From Fastidiosipila sp963510375 (GTDB lineage Bacteria > Bacillota > Clostridia > Saccharofermentanales > Fastidiosipilaceae): a DNA stretch of 11,672 bases. Below the pieces are notes generated by a model. It was given only the letters and a program-made list of their open reading frames with translations, searched no databases and had not been told where the DNA came from. Location: assembly GCA_963510375.1 (NCBI GenBank), contig CAUPES010000023.1:1-11672 (forward strand). The letters run 5' to 3'. Position numbers and translations under genes: made by a program. Of this stretch, positions 1-7,338 are shown in pieces. Within the stretch, counting starts at the first letter, position 1. Each line of letters starts with the position of its first letter.

Positions 1-407
1 CAGGTCAACCTGATAAACCAGGAACGCCTACACCGACACCGACTCCAGAGCCAAACCCAGGTCAACCTGATAAACCAGGAACGCCTACACCGACACCGAC
101 TCCAGAGCCAAATCCAGGTCAACCTGATAAACCAGGAACACCAACGCCGACTCCAGAGCCAAACCCAGGTCAACCTGATAAACCAGGAACACCGACACCA
201 ACACCAGAGCCGAATCCAGGTGAACCTGATAAACCAGGTAAAGGTGAGAAGCCAAGTCAAGGTGAGAAACCAACAACACCAAGTACATCGGCTAATAACA
301 AAGTCACTAAGACTGGTGAAACAAGCTACATAACAATGACAGCAGGCCTAATAAGCATAGCGATAGCAGGAATATTAATAGTCAATCGCAAGAGAGACGA
401 AGAATAA
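1..407 (+). CDS. C-terminal part of a Pro-rich repeat, cell-wall-anchored surface protein
   Basis: This is the 3' end of a longer gene. The open frame enters at base 3 and gives 134 residues before TAA (405-407). The first ~72 residues are tandem repeats of the type GQPDKPGTPTPTPTPEPNP: two 19-residue units, then two 17-residue units lacking one TP, then a degenerate unit. Such Pro-rich stretches normally act as an extended stalk through the peptidoglycan. A spacer rich in K, E, P and S follows, then VTKTGE (303-320), a hydrophobic segment (about ITMTAGLISIAIAGILIV) and the charged tail NRKRDEE. This is the tripartite layout of a sortase sorting signal, with VTKTG in place of LPxTG. The ligand-binding or enzymatic N-terminus lies outside the window, so the function is unknown. 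The anchor layout is clear; use of the variant motif by a sortase is inferred. Confidence 0.85.
   Translation, partial: GQPDKPGTPTPTPTPEPNPGQPDKPGTPTPTPTPEPNPGQPDKPGTPTPTPEPNPGQPDKPGTPTPTPEPNPGEPDKPGKGEKPSQGEKPTTPSTSANNKVTKTGETSYITMTAGLISIAIAGILIVNRKRDEE
3..218 (+). repeat. In-frame tandem repeats (57, 57, 51, 51 bp) coding a Pro-rich stalk
   Basis: There are four complete units at 3-59, 60-116, 117-167 and 168-218, followed by a diverged unit from 219. Units 1 and 2 differ at a single base (AAC versus AAT for the Asn). Units 3 and 4 lack one Thr-Pro pair. All lengths are multiples of three, so gain or loss of units keeps the frame. More units probably lie to the left of the window. Confidence 0.95.
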
Positions 408-473
408 TTCTAGAGAATGTTGTTAGAGTTAAAGTAGAAATCACTAACACCTCAAAAATTTAACAAAAATGAT

Positions 474-512
474 AATACCCTTCTTGCTGGATATGTTAGT
501 AAGAAGGGTATT
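474..512. terminator. Strong hairpin in the convergent gap, probable bidirectional terminator
   Basis: AATACCCTTCTT (474-485) and AAGAAGGGTATT (501-512) form a perfect 12-bp stem with a 15-base loop. It lies 66 bases after the surface-protein stop and about 150 bases beyond the stop of the minus-strand deaminase gene. On the minus strand the stem is followed by TATCATTTTTG, a fair U-tract. On the plus strand the following bases are only moderately T-rich. The rest of the 408-659 gap shows nothing convincing. Confidence 0.7.
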
Positions 513-659
513 AATTATTGTATTGAAATGAAATCTATTAAAAGACTAAATCAAAAGAATTAAGTTTGAGTTTATAATATGTATAGCTATAGCTAAGAAC
601 ATTGAAATTTTTCAAAAGATCTCAAATTAGCTTTTGGTGTTGAAGATATAATTTAAACT

Positions 660-1157
660 TTAAATATTTTCAACAGAGTAGTCTATTTTAATTTCTTTAT
701 TATCACTTATAAATTGTCTATATTTTATTCCAGCTGCTTCAAACATTAATTTGGAAGCTCTAGTACCTTCTGTATTAGCATATTTATCTGAGATATAAAT
801 TACTTCTTTTATTCCTGCTTGAATAATAGCTTTTGTACACTCATTGCAAGGGAAAAGAGCTACATATATTCTACAATTTTTAAGAGATGTTACAGGGTTA
901 TTTAGAATTGCATTGAGTTCAGCATGGCAAACAAAAGCATATTTTGTCTCTAAAAAACCACCTTCTCGTTCCCAAGGAAAGTCATCATCGTCTATGCCAA
1001 TTGGAAACCCATTATATCCTGTAGAGATTATCTTATTATCAGGGTTTACTATACATGCTCCTACTTGAGTATTTGGATCCTTAGAACGTTTTGCGGCTAA
1101 TAGAGATACACCCATAAAGTATTCATCCCAATCTATATAATTTTTTCTTTTGCTCAT
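660..1157 (-). CDS. Deoxycytidylate (dCMP) deaminase
   Basis: A 165-residue cytosolic zinc enzyme that deaminates dCMP to dUMP and so feeds thymidylate synthesis. The zinc-site signatures of the family are complete: CHAE at 77-80 (His78 ligand, Glu80 proton shuttle) and PCNEC at 103-107 (Cys104 and Cys107 ligands). The segment between them, with GYNGFPIG and DDDDFPWERE, is typical of true dCMP deaminases (ComEB / eukaryotic DCTD type) rather than cytidine or tRNA adenosine deaminases. The ATG at 1157-1155 is preceded by a strong AGGAGG (1169-1164) at 6 bases. The gene follows the PBP gene on the same strand, 87 bp downstream, with an all-AT palindrome between them. The family call is secure. 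Allosteric control by dCTP/dTTP is known for relatives and is not shown here. Confidence 0.93.
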   Translation of the reverse strand: MSKRKNYIDWDEYFMGVSLLAAKRSKDPNTQVGACIVNPDNKIISTGYNGFPIGIDDDDFPWEREGGFLETKYAFVCHAELNAILNNPVTSLKNCRIYVALFPCNECTKAIIQAGIKEVIYISDKYANTEGTRASKLMFEAAGIKYRQFISDNKEIKIDYSVENI

Positions 1158-1184
1158 AATAAGCCTCCTTACAATGAACGTATA

Positions 1185-1226
1185 ATTTAATATTTAATAT
1201 TTAATATTAAATATTAAATATTAAAT
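1185..1226. repeat. Perfect 42-bp A/T-only palindrome built of heptamers
   Basis: The left arm contains three copies of TTAATAT (1187-1207). The right arm contains TAAATAT, TAAATAT, TAAATAC (1208-1228). The two arms are exact reverse complements over 21 bp each, centred between 1205 and 1206 with no spacer. The palindrome sits between the PBP stop and the deaminase start. It could act as a weak transcription attenuator, a protein-binding site, or a cruciform or slippage hotspot. Its function is unknown. Confidence 0.9.
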
Positions 1227-1244
1227 ACTAATTTTTTATTTTTA

Positions 1245-3596
1245 TTATTTATAACCGTTATTCTTGGCATAGTTATCGTAATAACCAGGAATTTGATCAG
1301 TGCTTAAGAAATTAATATTTCCATTTGCGGGTCTATTAGGAGTAATAGGACTTCCAGCTTTGAAGTACTCTAAGAACGAGTTTCCATAGTTTCCAGAAGC
1401 TTGATATCCTGTAGAGCTGCTGACATAAAATTCAACGATTCCTGCTGGTTTATCCCATTCAGCTGCTTCTTTATCCTTATGTATGTAATCAAATAATTCT
1501 TTGGTTGCGTAATGTTGGTTCTTATAATCTAATTCTGGCAAATAGGAACGTTTCAATTTGTTATCAAAACCAAACCAGTTTGAAACTGTATAGTATGGAG
1601 TCATCATAGTAATCCATTCGTCCTGGAAGGCGTCGGTAGTACCAGTTTTGGCAGAAGTTCTGATTATCTGGCCGTTGGAGTTTCGGATCTGATTGAAGTC
1701 CCATAATGTACCATAATATGGGGAACTTCCTGTTGGCCCTTCCAAAACATCTTCTAGCATTTTCAACATCATATAAGATGTTTCAGCAGAGAATACTTGT
1801 TCAAAATCAGGAGAAAATTCCAATATAACAACACCATTACTATCTAAGACTTGTGTATATCCTTTGCTTTCTGTATAAAGTCCACCGTTTGCTAAAGTTT
1901 GGAAACCGTTTGCCATTTGCAATGGTGAGACACCATAACTTAGAGAACCTGTAGCTAAACTCAAATCTACAGGGTCATTTCTTAAATCAATACCCATTTG
2001 TGCGAGGAAGCTTTTTGCTGTATCAACTCCAACCTCATTAAGAATTTTAACCGCAGGGACGTTATTAGAAATTTTAAGGTTTGTACGTACTGGTAAACTG
2101 CCTAAGTATGAATCGTAAGCGTTTGTTGGCCATTCTGTATTAGGGTTATGGACATCCATATGTACAGCTTCGTCTTTGACGATGGTAGCACCAGTAATTA
2201 AGTCCATTTCGACTGCAGGAGCATAAACAGCTAAAGGTTTAATAACAGAACCTGGTTGACGACGAATGTCGGTAGCTCTATTCAGAACTTTGTTAGCTTT
2301 TTTCTCTCCTGCACCACCTTGCATGGCAACAATATTATTTGTTTTACTATCGATTACAACGGTACCTGCATCAGGTTTTTCTGGAGAGTTAGCATAGATA
2401 CTTGGATCTTTTTGGAAGTTGCGTTGTTGCATGAATAATTCATCCAATTTATCTTGAACCATCGGATCAAGAGAAGTATGAATATGTAGACCACCATTTT
2501 GAACCATATTATATGCCTCTGCAGCAGTATATTTACCACTAGCGGCCAAATCTTTTGTAACTTGTTCAATGACGAATTCTTCAAAGTATGAATTGATCTC
2601 GTTTCCAGTGAAGCTTATATCTTCGTTAGAATAGACAATCTCGTAGTTAATAGCTTCTTCATATTGATCACTTGTAATGAATCCAACTTCTAACATTGAT
2701 TGTAGAACTATTCTTTGACGTCTTTGGATATTTTTACGTCCTAATTCAGTTCTTGGATTATATGACGCAGGACTCTTAGGAATACCAGCAAGTAGGGCAC
2801 ATTCAGCAAGGTTTAGATCTTTGGCCTCTTTGCCAAAGTATGCTTTAGCGGCAGAACCTACTCCGACATAGTTGTTACCCATTGGTACTAAGTCTAAGTA
2901 TAAATTCATAATTTTATTCTTAGGTAATTGTTCTGTAAGACGAACAGCTCTGTACCATTCTTGGACTTTTCTTTGATATGAAACTTCATTATCGCCAGTT
3001 AGCATCTTAACTGTTTGCTGTGTAATAGTAGAACCACCATGAGCTGAGTCACCACGATTTACTAAAGTACTTATCGCAGCACCAGCGATACGTCTAGGGT
3101 CAATACCAATATTGGTATTGAATGTTCTATCTTCAATTGCTATGAAAGCTTCATCAATATATGTCTTAGATACCTGACTATAGTCTATTAGCTCACGGTT
3201 GATGTTGCTATCACCTGTAAGTGCAGCAATTTGCTCGCCGTTCTTGTCATACAGATATGAGGTTTGTTGAGTGATAGTGAAAAGTGAGCTTGGAACTTCT
3301 TTAGCAGTAGCAATATATCCAACTAAAATACCTATCAAGGTAGAGCCTATCAAAGCCATGATTATTAAAATAATTACTATAACTATTAATACCGACTTGC
3401 CTACAAATTTACCTAAAAGTCCAGCTGTGGTCAAATCATTAGTCGCAACTTTGGGACGACCTGACATATCTCGACGAATTGAATTCTTAAGGTATGCCAT
3501 CTCCTTGTTTTGCAGTTTTTCTTCCTGCTCCTTTTGGTATAATTTACGCTTTTCGCTTAAACTTAAATTGTTTTTGTTATCTTTATCTTTATCCAT
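1245..3596 (-). CDS. Class A penicillin-binding protein (glycosyltransferase-transpeptidase)
   Basis: A 783-residue bifunctional peptidoglycan synthase of the PBP1a/PonA type. It polymerises lipid II into glycan strands and cross-links their stem peptides outside the membrane. A charged cytoplasmic tail (about 1-62) leads into one transmembrane helix (about 69-96). The GT51 domain follows, with the catalytic EDR motif at 155-157 and GGSTITQQ at 187-194. The transpeptidase domain has all three motifs: SVIK (Ser450 nucleophile, Lys453), SNN (510-512) and KTGT (650-653). The C-terminus is rich in Asn, Gly and Tyr. An in-frame ATG exists 12 bases upstream (3608), but only the ATG at 3596 has a Shine-Dalgarno (GAGGA, 3606-3602) at 5 bases, and this SD overlaps the upstream ATG. 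The later start is therefore chosen. The gene is divergent from the RNase R gene. Confidence 0.95.
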   Translation of the reverse strand: MDKDKDNKNNLSLSEKRKLYQKEQEEKLQNKEMAYLKNSIRRDMSGRPKVATNDLTTAGLLGKFVGKSVLIVIVIILIIMALIGSTLIGILVGYIATAKEVPSSLFTITQQTSYLYDKNGEQIAALTGDSNINRELIDYSQVSKTYIDEAFIAIEDRTFNTNIGIDPRRIAGAAISTLVNRGDSAHGGSTITQQTVKMLTGDNEVSYQRKVQEWYRAVRLTEQLPKNKIMNLYLDLVPMGNNYVGVGSAAKAYFGKEAKDLNLAECALLAGIPKSPASYNPRTELGRKNIQRRQRIVLQSMLEVGFITSDQYEEAINYEIVYSNEDISFTGNEINSYFEEFVIEQVTKDLAASGKYTAAEAYNMVQNGGLHIHTSLDPMVQDKLDELFMQQRNFQKDPSIYANSPEKPDAGTVVIDSKTNNIVAMQGGAGEKKANKVLNRATDIRRQPGSVIKPLAVYAPAVEMDLITGATIVKDEAVHMDVHNPNTEWPTNAYDSYLGSLPVRTNLKISNNVPAVKILNEVGVDTAKSFLAQMGIDLRNDPVDLSLATGSLSYGVSPLQMANGFQTLANGGLYTESKGYTQVLDSNGVVILEFSPDFEQVFSAETSYMMLKMLEDVLEGPTGSSPYYGTLWDFNQIRNSNGQIIRTSAKTGTTDAFQDEWITMMTPYYTVSNWFGFDNKLKRSYLPELDYKNQHYATKELFDYIHKDKEAAEWDKPAGIVEFYVSSSTGYQASGNYGNSFLEYFKAGSPITPNRPANGNINFLSTDQIPGYYDNYAKNNGYK

Positions 3597-3651
3597 ATTT
3601 TTCCTCATTAAAGAATTTCAACTAATTTCCTGAGTTACTTAATATATTAAC

Positions 3652-3681
3652 GTTATAGTAATTATAATTTATTGTTAGCAA
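3652..3681 (-). promoter_or_regulatory. Candidate promoter for the PBP gene
   Basis: On the minus strand TTGCTA (3681-3676) and TATAAC (3657-3652) are separated by 18 bases, about 56 bases upstream of the chosen PBP start. A perfect TATAAT also occurs at 3666-3661, without a good -35 at standard distance. The region is very AT-rich, so chance matches are likely. Confidence 0.35.
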
Positions 3682-3763
3682 AAAGACTAATAATACTTTA
3701 TTTATTAAGAAATTAAGAATAAATCTAAGAATGTATATATGCGGTTCTAAGATGGCAAAGAAT

Positions 3764-3772
3764 TGTTATAAT
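3764..3772 (+). promoter_or_regulatory. Extended -10 promoter of the RNase R-IreB-RuvX cluster
   Basis: TGTTATAAT is a perfect extended -10 element (TGnTATAAT). The sequence 16 bases upstream (TTCTAA, 3745-3750) is a weak -35, which extended -10 promoters tolerate. Transcription would start near 3780, leaving a leader of about 100 bases before the RNase R ATG. No other good promoter is apparent before 8332, so it may serve the whole cluster. Confidence 0.55.
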
Positions 3773-3882
3773 ATTATATGTATAAAGATGTAAATCAATT
3801 TGTAAACTAGATTTTTAATATGGACTTATGCAAAAAAGAATATAAGAAGAATTAAAAGATACTAACTTTATTGGAGGGTTTA

Positions 3883-5832
3883 ATGCAGAAGATAATCGGA
3901 ATTTTAGAACAGGATGGTAGAGATGGTTTAGTCAACCCGGATGGGAAGCTAGTATCTATCAATGCATTAAGAATTCCAGAGCCTTACTTAAATGGTGCAC
4001 CATTTGGTATGAAGGTTGTAGTTGAGCTTATTTCAAGTCCGGATTCACCAGATCCGTTAGGAAAAGTTGTTGAAGTTCTTGGAGATCCAGCAAGACCAGA
4101 TGTTGCTATGGAAGCAATTATGTTGATGTATGGATTATCTGAGGTTTTTCCAGAAAATGTCCAAGCGGAGTTAGAGTATATTCCTTCTGAGTTAAGTGAG
4201 GATGCTCTTGAAGAAGCTCTAAAGATGGGACGCAAAGATTTAAGAGATTTAGTGACAATAACAATTGATGGTGTAGATGCTAGAGACTTAGATGATGCTA
4301 TTTCGATACAGAAAGATCAAGATGGTAGCTACAAATTGTATGTTCATATTGCAGATGTAGCAGAATATGTTAAAGAAGGATCAGCACTAGACAAGGAAGC
4401 ACTAAACAGAGGAAATAGTGTTTATTTAGCGGATAGAGTTATACCTATGTTGCCACCAAAACTATCAAATGGTATTTGTAGTTTGAATCCTAATACACCT
4501 AGATTGGCGATGACATGCATGTTACAGTATGATTCAGGTGGTACTTTGATAGATGGCGATGTTTATGAATCTGTAATAATGTCAGATCTTCGAGCAGATT
4601 ATGATACTGTGAAGATAGCTCTGGAAGAAGAGCCAATTCCTTCATACGAGAAGTTTATGCGTGAGTTCCATTGGATGCAAGAGTTAGCAGAGATACTTAA
4701 GGGCAAAGCACAAAGGCGTGGAGCTCTAGAATTTGACTTCCCTGAAACTGCAATAGATGTAGACAAGGATGGCAAAGTACTAGATATATATCCTGAGAGT
4801 AATTCATTTGTTAATGAAATTATTGAACAGTTTATGGTAGCAGCTAACTCTTTTGTGGCAGAGAAATTTACTGAGTTGGAATTGCCATTTATTTATAGAG
4901 TTCATGATAACCCTGATGAAGAGAAGCTGCTTAAATTTAGAGAAGTGCTTAAAATGGTTGGAGATAGGGACGTTAAGATACCTAAAGAACCAAGCCCTAA
5001 AGACATTAAGAAAATTTTGAATAAGATTAAAGAACTTCCAGCAGAAAGAACGTTAGAAACACTCTTGTTGAGATCTTTGGCCAAAGCAAATTATTCTGAA
5101 AAACCTATTGGACACTTCGGTTTAGCATTAGAAGACTATAGTCATTTTACTGCGCCGATAAGAAGATACTCGGATGTATTTATTCATAGAGTTATCAAAG
5201 GATTCTTGCGAGCTAATATGAATGTTAAGAAATGGAAAGCGGAAGCTCCTGATGTAGCAGAACATGTTTCTGATACGGAGAGAATTGCGATTCTAGCAGA
5301 GAGGGCAAGTACTGATCAGAAAGTTGCAGAATATTATGCAGATAGATTAGGTGAAGTTTATGAAGCTGAAATTACTGGTTTTGTTGGGGCAGGTATGTTT
5401 GTCATGTTGCCTAGCACAGCTGAAGGTATGGTACCTTTTAGAACTTTAGATGATTTTTACGTGTATGATGAACGTACGATGACAGCCCAAGGTAGAGATA
5501 AGCATCGTTTGTTTATGATGGGCGACAAGGTTAAAGTCAGAATTGCAAGAGCTGATGTTGTGAAACGTCAAATTGATTTAGTCTTAGTAGACGAAAATTC
5601 TAGCGGAAGAATAGACAGAAGTCTTTCAGACAAAAAGGCCAAGAAAAAAGCAGCTGAAAAGAAAAGACAAGAGAAAAATTCATCTAGAAGTAATAAAAGA
5701 CGTAAAAAACGAAACGGAAATAGATATAATAAAAACAACGATTCAAACGATAAAAGTACTTCTAGTAATTCAGCAAGAAAAAATAGAAGACGGAATAATA
5801 AAAGTAGGAAAGATAAAAATAGGAGGGCTTAG
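3883..5832 (+). CDS. rnr: RNase R / VacB-type 3'-5' exoribonuclease
   Basis: A 649-residue processive RNase II-family enzyme that degrades RNA from the 3' end, including structured RNA. The start is the ATG behind GGAGGG (3873-3878). The TTG at 3871 is part of that SD region and is rejected. The protein opens directly in an OB/cold-shock-like segment (about 1-75). The RNB domain follows, with the metal-binding DGVDARDLDD at 129-138 and the conserved HFTAPIRRYSD at 421-431. An S1 domain spans about 490-570. The last ~68 residues are a Lys/Arg/Asn/Ser-rich disordered tail. RNase R is usually 700-800 residues with an N-terminal winged-helix domain; that domain is missing here, so this is a short form. 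Its last codons contain the AGGAGG that serves the next gene, suggesting translational coupling. Confidence 0.93.
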   Translation: MQKIIGILEQDGRDGLVNPDGKLVSINALRIPEPYLNGAPFGMKVVVELISSPDSPDPLGKVVEVLGDPARPDVAMEAIMLMYGLSEVFPENVQAELEYIPSELSEDALEEALKMGRKDLRDLVTITIDGVDARDLDDAISIQKDQDGSYKLYVHIADVAEYVKEGSALDKEALNRGNSVYLADRVIPMLPPKLSNGICSLNPNTPRLAMTCMLQYDSGGTLIDGDVYESVIMSDLRADYDTVKIALEEEPIPSYEKFMREFHWMQELAEILKGKAQRRGALEFDFPETAIDVDKDGKVLDIYPESNSFVNEIIEQFMVAANSFVAEKFTELELPFIYRVHDNPDEEKLLKFREVLKMVGDRDVKIPKEPSPKDIKKILNKIKELPAERTLETLLLRSLAKANYSEKPIGHFGLALEDYSHFTAPIRRYSDVFIHRVIKGFLRANMNVKKWKAEAPDVAEHVSDTERIAILAERASTDQKVAEYYADRLGEVYEAEITGFVGAGMFVMLPSTAEGMVPFRTLDDFYVYDERTMTAQGRDKHRLFMMGDKVKVRIARADVVKRQIDLVLVDENSSGRIDRSLSDKKAKKKAAEKKRQEKNSSRSNKRRKKRNGNRYNKNNDSNDKSTSSNSARKNRRRNNKSRKDKNRRA

Positions 5833-5834
5833 AA

Positions 5835-6089
5835 ATGGATGATCAAACAACAAGATTTGAACTAAAGATGGACAAGGCAGATAAAGTCAAGAATATTATT
5901 ACAGAAGTTCTACAGGCTTTAGAAGAAAGAGGATATAACCCAATTAATCAATTGTCTGGTTATTTACTCTCGGGAGATCCTACATATATCACAAATCATA
6001 ATAATGCTAGAGGTGTAATAAGAAGAATGGAGCGTGACGAGATTCTAGAAGTTATACTAAATAGCTACATTGAAGACAATATTAAATAG
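5835..6089 (+). CDS. ireB: IreB family regulatory phosphoprotein (UPF0297)
   Basis: An 84-residue cytosolic protein. The segment 33-68 (GYNPINQLSGYLLSGDPTY, then ITNHNNAR and IRRMERDE) is the signature of the UPF0297/IreB family. In Enterococcus faecalis IreB is phosphorylated by the Ser/Thr kinase IreK on N-terminal threonines and restrains cephalosporin resistance. Thr5 and Thr6 here are possible equivalents, which is inference. The AGGAGG SD (5821-5826) lies inside the end of the RNase R gene, and only 2 bases separate that stop from this ATG. RuvX and DUF1292 downstream is the classic Firmicute order; commonly alaS, rather than rnr, is the upstream neighbour. Confidence 0.93.
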   Translation: MDDQTTRFELKMDKADKVKNIITEVLQALEERGYNPINQLSGYLLSGDPTYITNHNNARGVIRRMERDEILEVILNSYIEDNIK

Positions 6090-6100
6090 ATCGAGTTAAT

Positions 6101-6547
6101 ATGAAAAGATATTTAGGAATAGATTTTGGCCAAGCGAGAGTTGGTATTGCCAAGAGTGACCTCTTAGGTTTCACAGCAGAAGGTGTCGAAACTATTAAAT
6201 GGGATGGACATGATATTGAGCCTGTACTAAATCGTATTGAATTAATTTGCAAAGAATTAGATGTATCTGAGCTGGTTTTAGGTTTGCCTAAACGCACAGA
6301 TAATCGTGCCGGTGAGGCTGAAGAGAAAGTCAGAGATTTTGCTGATAAACTTGCAGATCGTTTGGGCTTGCCTTTGCATTTTGAAGATGAAAGATTGACT
6401 ACTGTGATGGCTACGAAGTTTTTGCAACAAGGAAATAGTAAAAAAAGTACTTATAGATCGAAAGTAGACCAGGTTGCAGCCGAGATAATTTTGCAAGGCT
6501 TTTTAGAAAAACAGAGATTCCAAATGGACAAAATTAATGAGGAGTAG
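6101..6547 (+). CDS. ruvX: YqgF/RuvX family RNase H-fold nuclease (pre-16S rRNA or Holliday junction)
   Basis: A 148-residue single-domain protein. LGIDFGQARVGIA at 5-17 carries the first catalytic Asp (Asp8). GLP at 61-63 and EDERLTT at 95-101 supply the second acidic cluster, and VDQVAAEIILQ (from 122, Asp123) the last acidic residue. Family members mature the 5' end of 16S rRNA in Escherichia coli (YqgF) and were first proposed as Holliday-junction resolvases. All expected acidic residues are present and the length is normal. It starts 11 bases after the IreB stop with only a weak SD (CGAG), so it may depend on coupling to IreB translation. Confidence 0.92.
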   Translation: MKRYLGIDFGQARVGIAKSDLLGFTAEGVETIKWDGHDIEPVLNRIELICKELDVSELVLGLPKRTDNRAGEAEEKVRDFADKLADRLGLPLHFEDERLTTVMATKFLQQGNSKKSTYRSKVDQVAAEIILQGFLEKQRFQMDKINEE

Positions 6548-6552
6548 AACTA

Positions 6553-6885
6553 ATGAGTGATATTGATAAACAAAAAGAACAAGATAGAGAAGAGATGATG
6601 GAAGAAATTAAGGAGCTTTTGGGAGATGATTTAGAAAGTTCTACAGTCATTCTTGAAGATACTGAAACAGGCGAAGAGTTTACCTTCTATATGTTGGACG
6701 ACTTCGAATTTGAAAATGAGATATATGCATTCTTGTTAAATATTGAAGAAGAACCTGAAGCAATTTTTGCAAAAGTTGTTAATGAAGCGGATGGTAGTAT
6801 GAATTTCCAATCTATAACTGGTGAGGAATTTGATAGAGTATCTGCATATTTTGAAAATTTAGAAGACGATTTATACGAAGAGTAG
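6553..6885 (+). CDS. DUF1292 (YrzB-like) protein, first of a tandem pair
   Basis: A 110-residue very acidic cytosolic protein. The DUF1292 core runs from about residue 33 (VILEDTETGEEFTFYMLDDFEFENEIYAFL is its recognisable run of conserved aromatic and acidic positions, at about 32-61) to the end near FENLEDDLYEE. The molecular function of DUF1292 is not established. Its constant place after ireB and ruvX in Firmicutes supports the assignment. The start has a strong GAGGAG (6539-6544) overlapping the end of ruvX, 5 bases downstream of the ruvX stop. Confidence 0.85.
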   Translation: MSDIDKQKEQDREEMMEEIKELLGDDLESSTVILEDTETGEEFTFYMLDDFEFENEIYAFLLNIEEEPEAIFAKVVNEADGSMNFQSITGEEFDRVSAYFENLEDDLYEE

Positions 6886-6961
6886 GTAATTGTTTTATTG
6901 AGCAGTTTATTTAGTGCTTTGTGTGTTTCGCCAAAGAATTCAAGTGAAAAGGTAATGATAA

Positions 6962-7324
6962 ATGAATCAGGAACAATTGAACAAGCAAATTAAAAAATCT
7001 GAACAGGTAAATAAAGATAGGTTAAATGAAAAATCTGAAATGATTGATCCAGATCAAGAATTACTTGTACTAGAAGACTTAGATAATGGAAATGAATTTT
7101 TCTTTTATCAATTAGATGCTTTTAGTCTAAATGGTCAAGATTATATATGTTTGGCAAGTTACGAACCAGATTTTGGTGATCACCCAGAACCAGAATTGGT
7201 AATTATGAAAAGTGAAGTAGATAAATCTGGTAATAGACTTTTTAAATCAATTCGTAAAGAAGAAGAATTAGATGAAGTTTTTGAAATATTTTATTCAAGA
7301 ATGGAAAGTAGCCTAAATAGTTAG
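6962..7324 (+). CDS. DUF1292 protein, second and diverged copy
   Basis: A 120-residue acidic protein that aligns with the preceding gene product over the core: VLEDLDNGNEFFFYQLDAF here against ILEDTETGEEFTFYMLDDF there. Similarity continues through the Glu-rich middle to the FEIFYSRM / FENLEDD region. The N-terminal ~30 residues (rich in Gln, Lys and Asn) are unrelated to those of the first copy. It looks like a duplicated, diverged paralogue. The gap of 76 bases after the first copy shows no clear promoter or terminator. AAAAGG (6947-6952) is a moderate SD 9 bases before the ATG. Confidence 0.75.
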   Translation: MNQEQLNKQIKKSEQVNKDRLNEKSEMIDPDQELLVLEDLDNGNEFFFYQLDAFSLNGQDYICLASYEPDFGDHPEPELVIMKSEVDKSGNRLFKSIRKEEELDEVFEIFYSRMESSLNS

Positions 7325-7338
7325 AGAGATGGTAATTT

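Noticed and set aside
3..218. CRISPR array
   Set aside because: The repeats are contiguous, in frame and code a Pro-rich stalk; there are no unique spacers.
85..288. Minus-strand open frame rich in Leu, Val and Ser
   Set aside because: It is the antisense reading of the Pro-rich tandem repeats and owes its openness to them. It has no ribosome binding site.
613..636. CAAAAG...CTTTTG hairpin downstream of the deaminase gene
   Set aside because: A 6-bp AT-rich stem with no U-tract on either strand; the hairpin at 474-512 is far better.
3271..3633. Plus-strand open frame of 120 codons opposite the PBP N-terminus
   Set aside because: It is antisense to the PBP membrane segment, shows no family motifs and lacks a ribosome binding site.
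3778..3851. Two tiny open frames (10 and 11 codons) in the RNase R leader
   Set aside because: Neither has a ribosome binding site and the region is AT-rich, so leader peptides are not supported.
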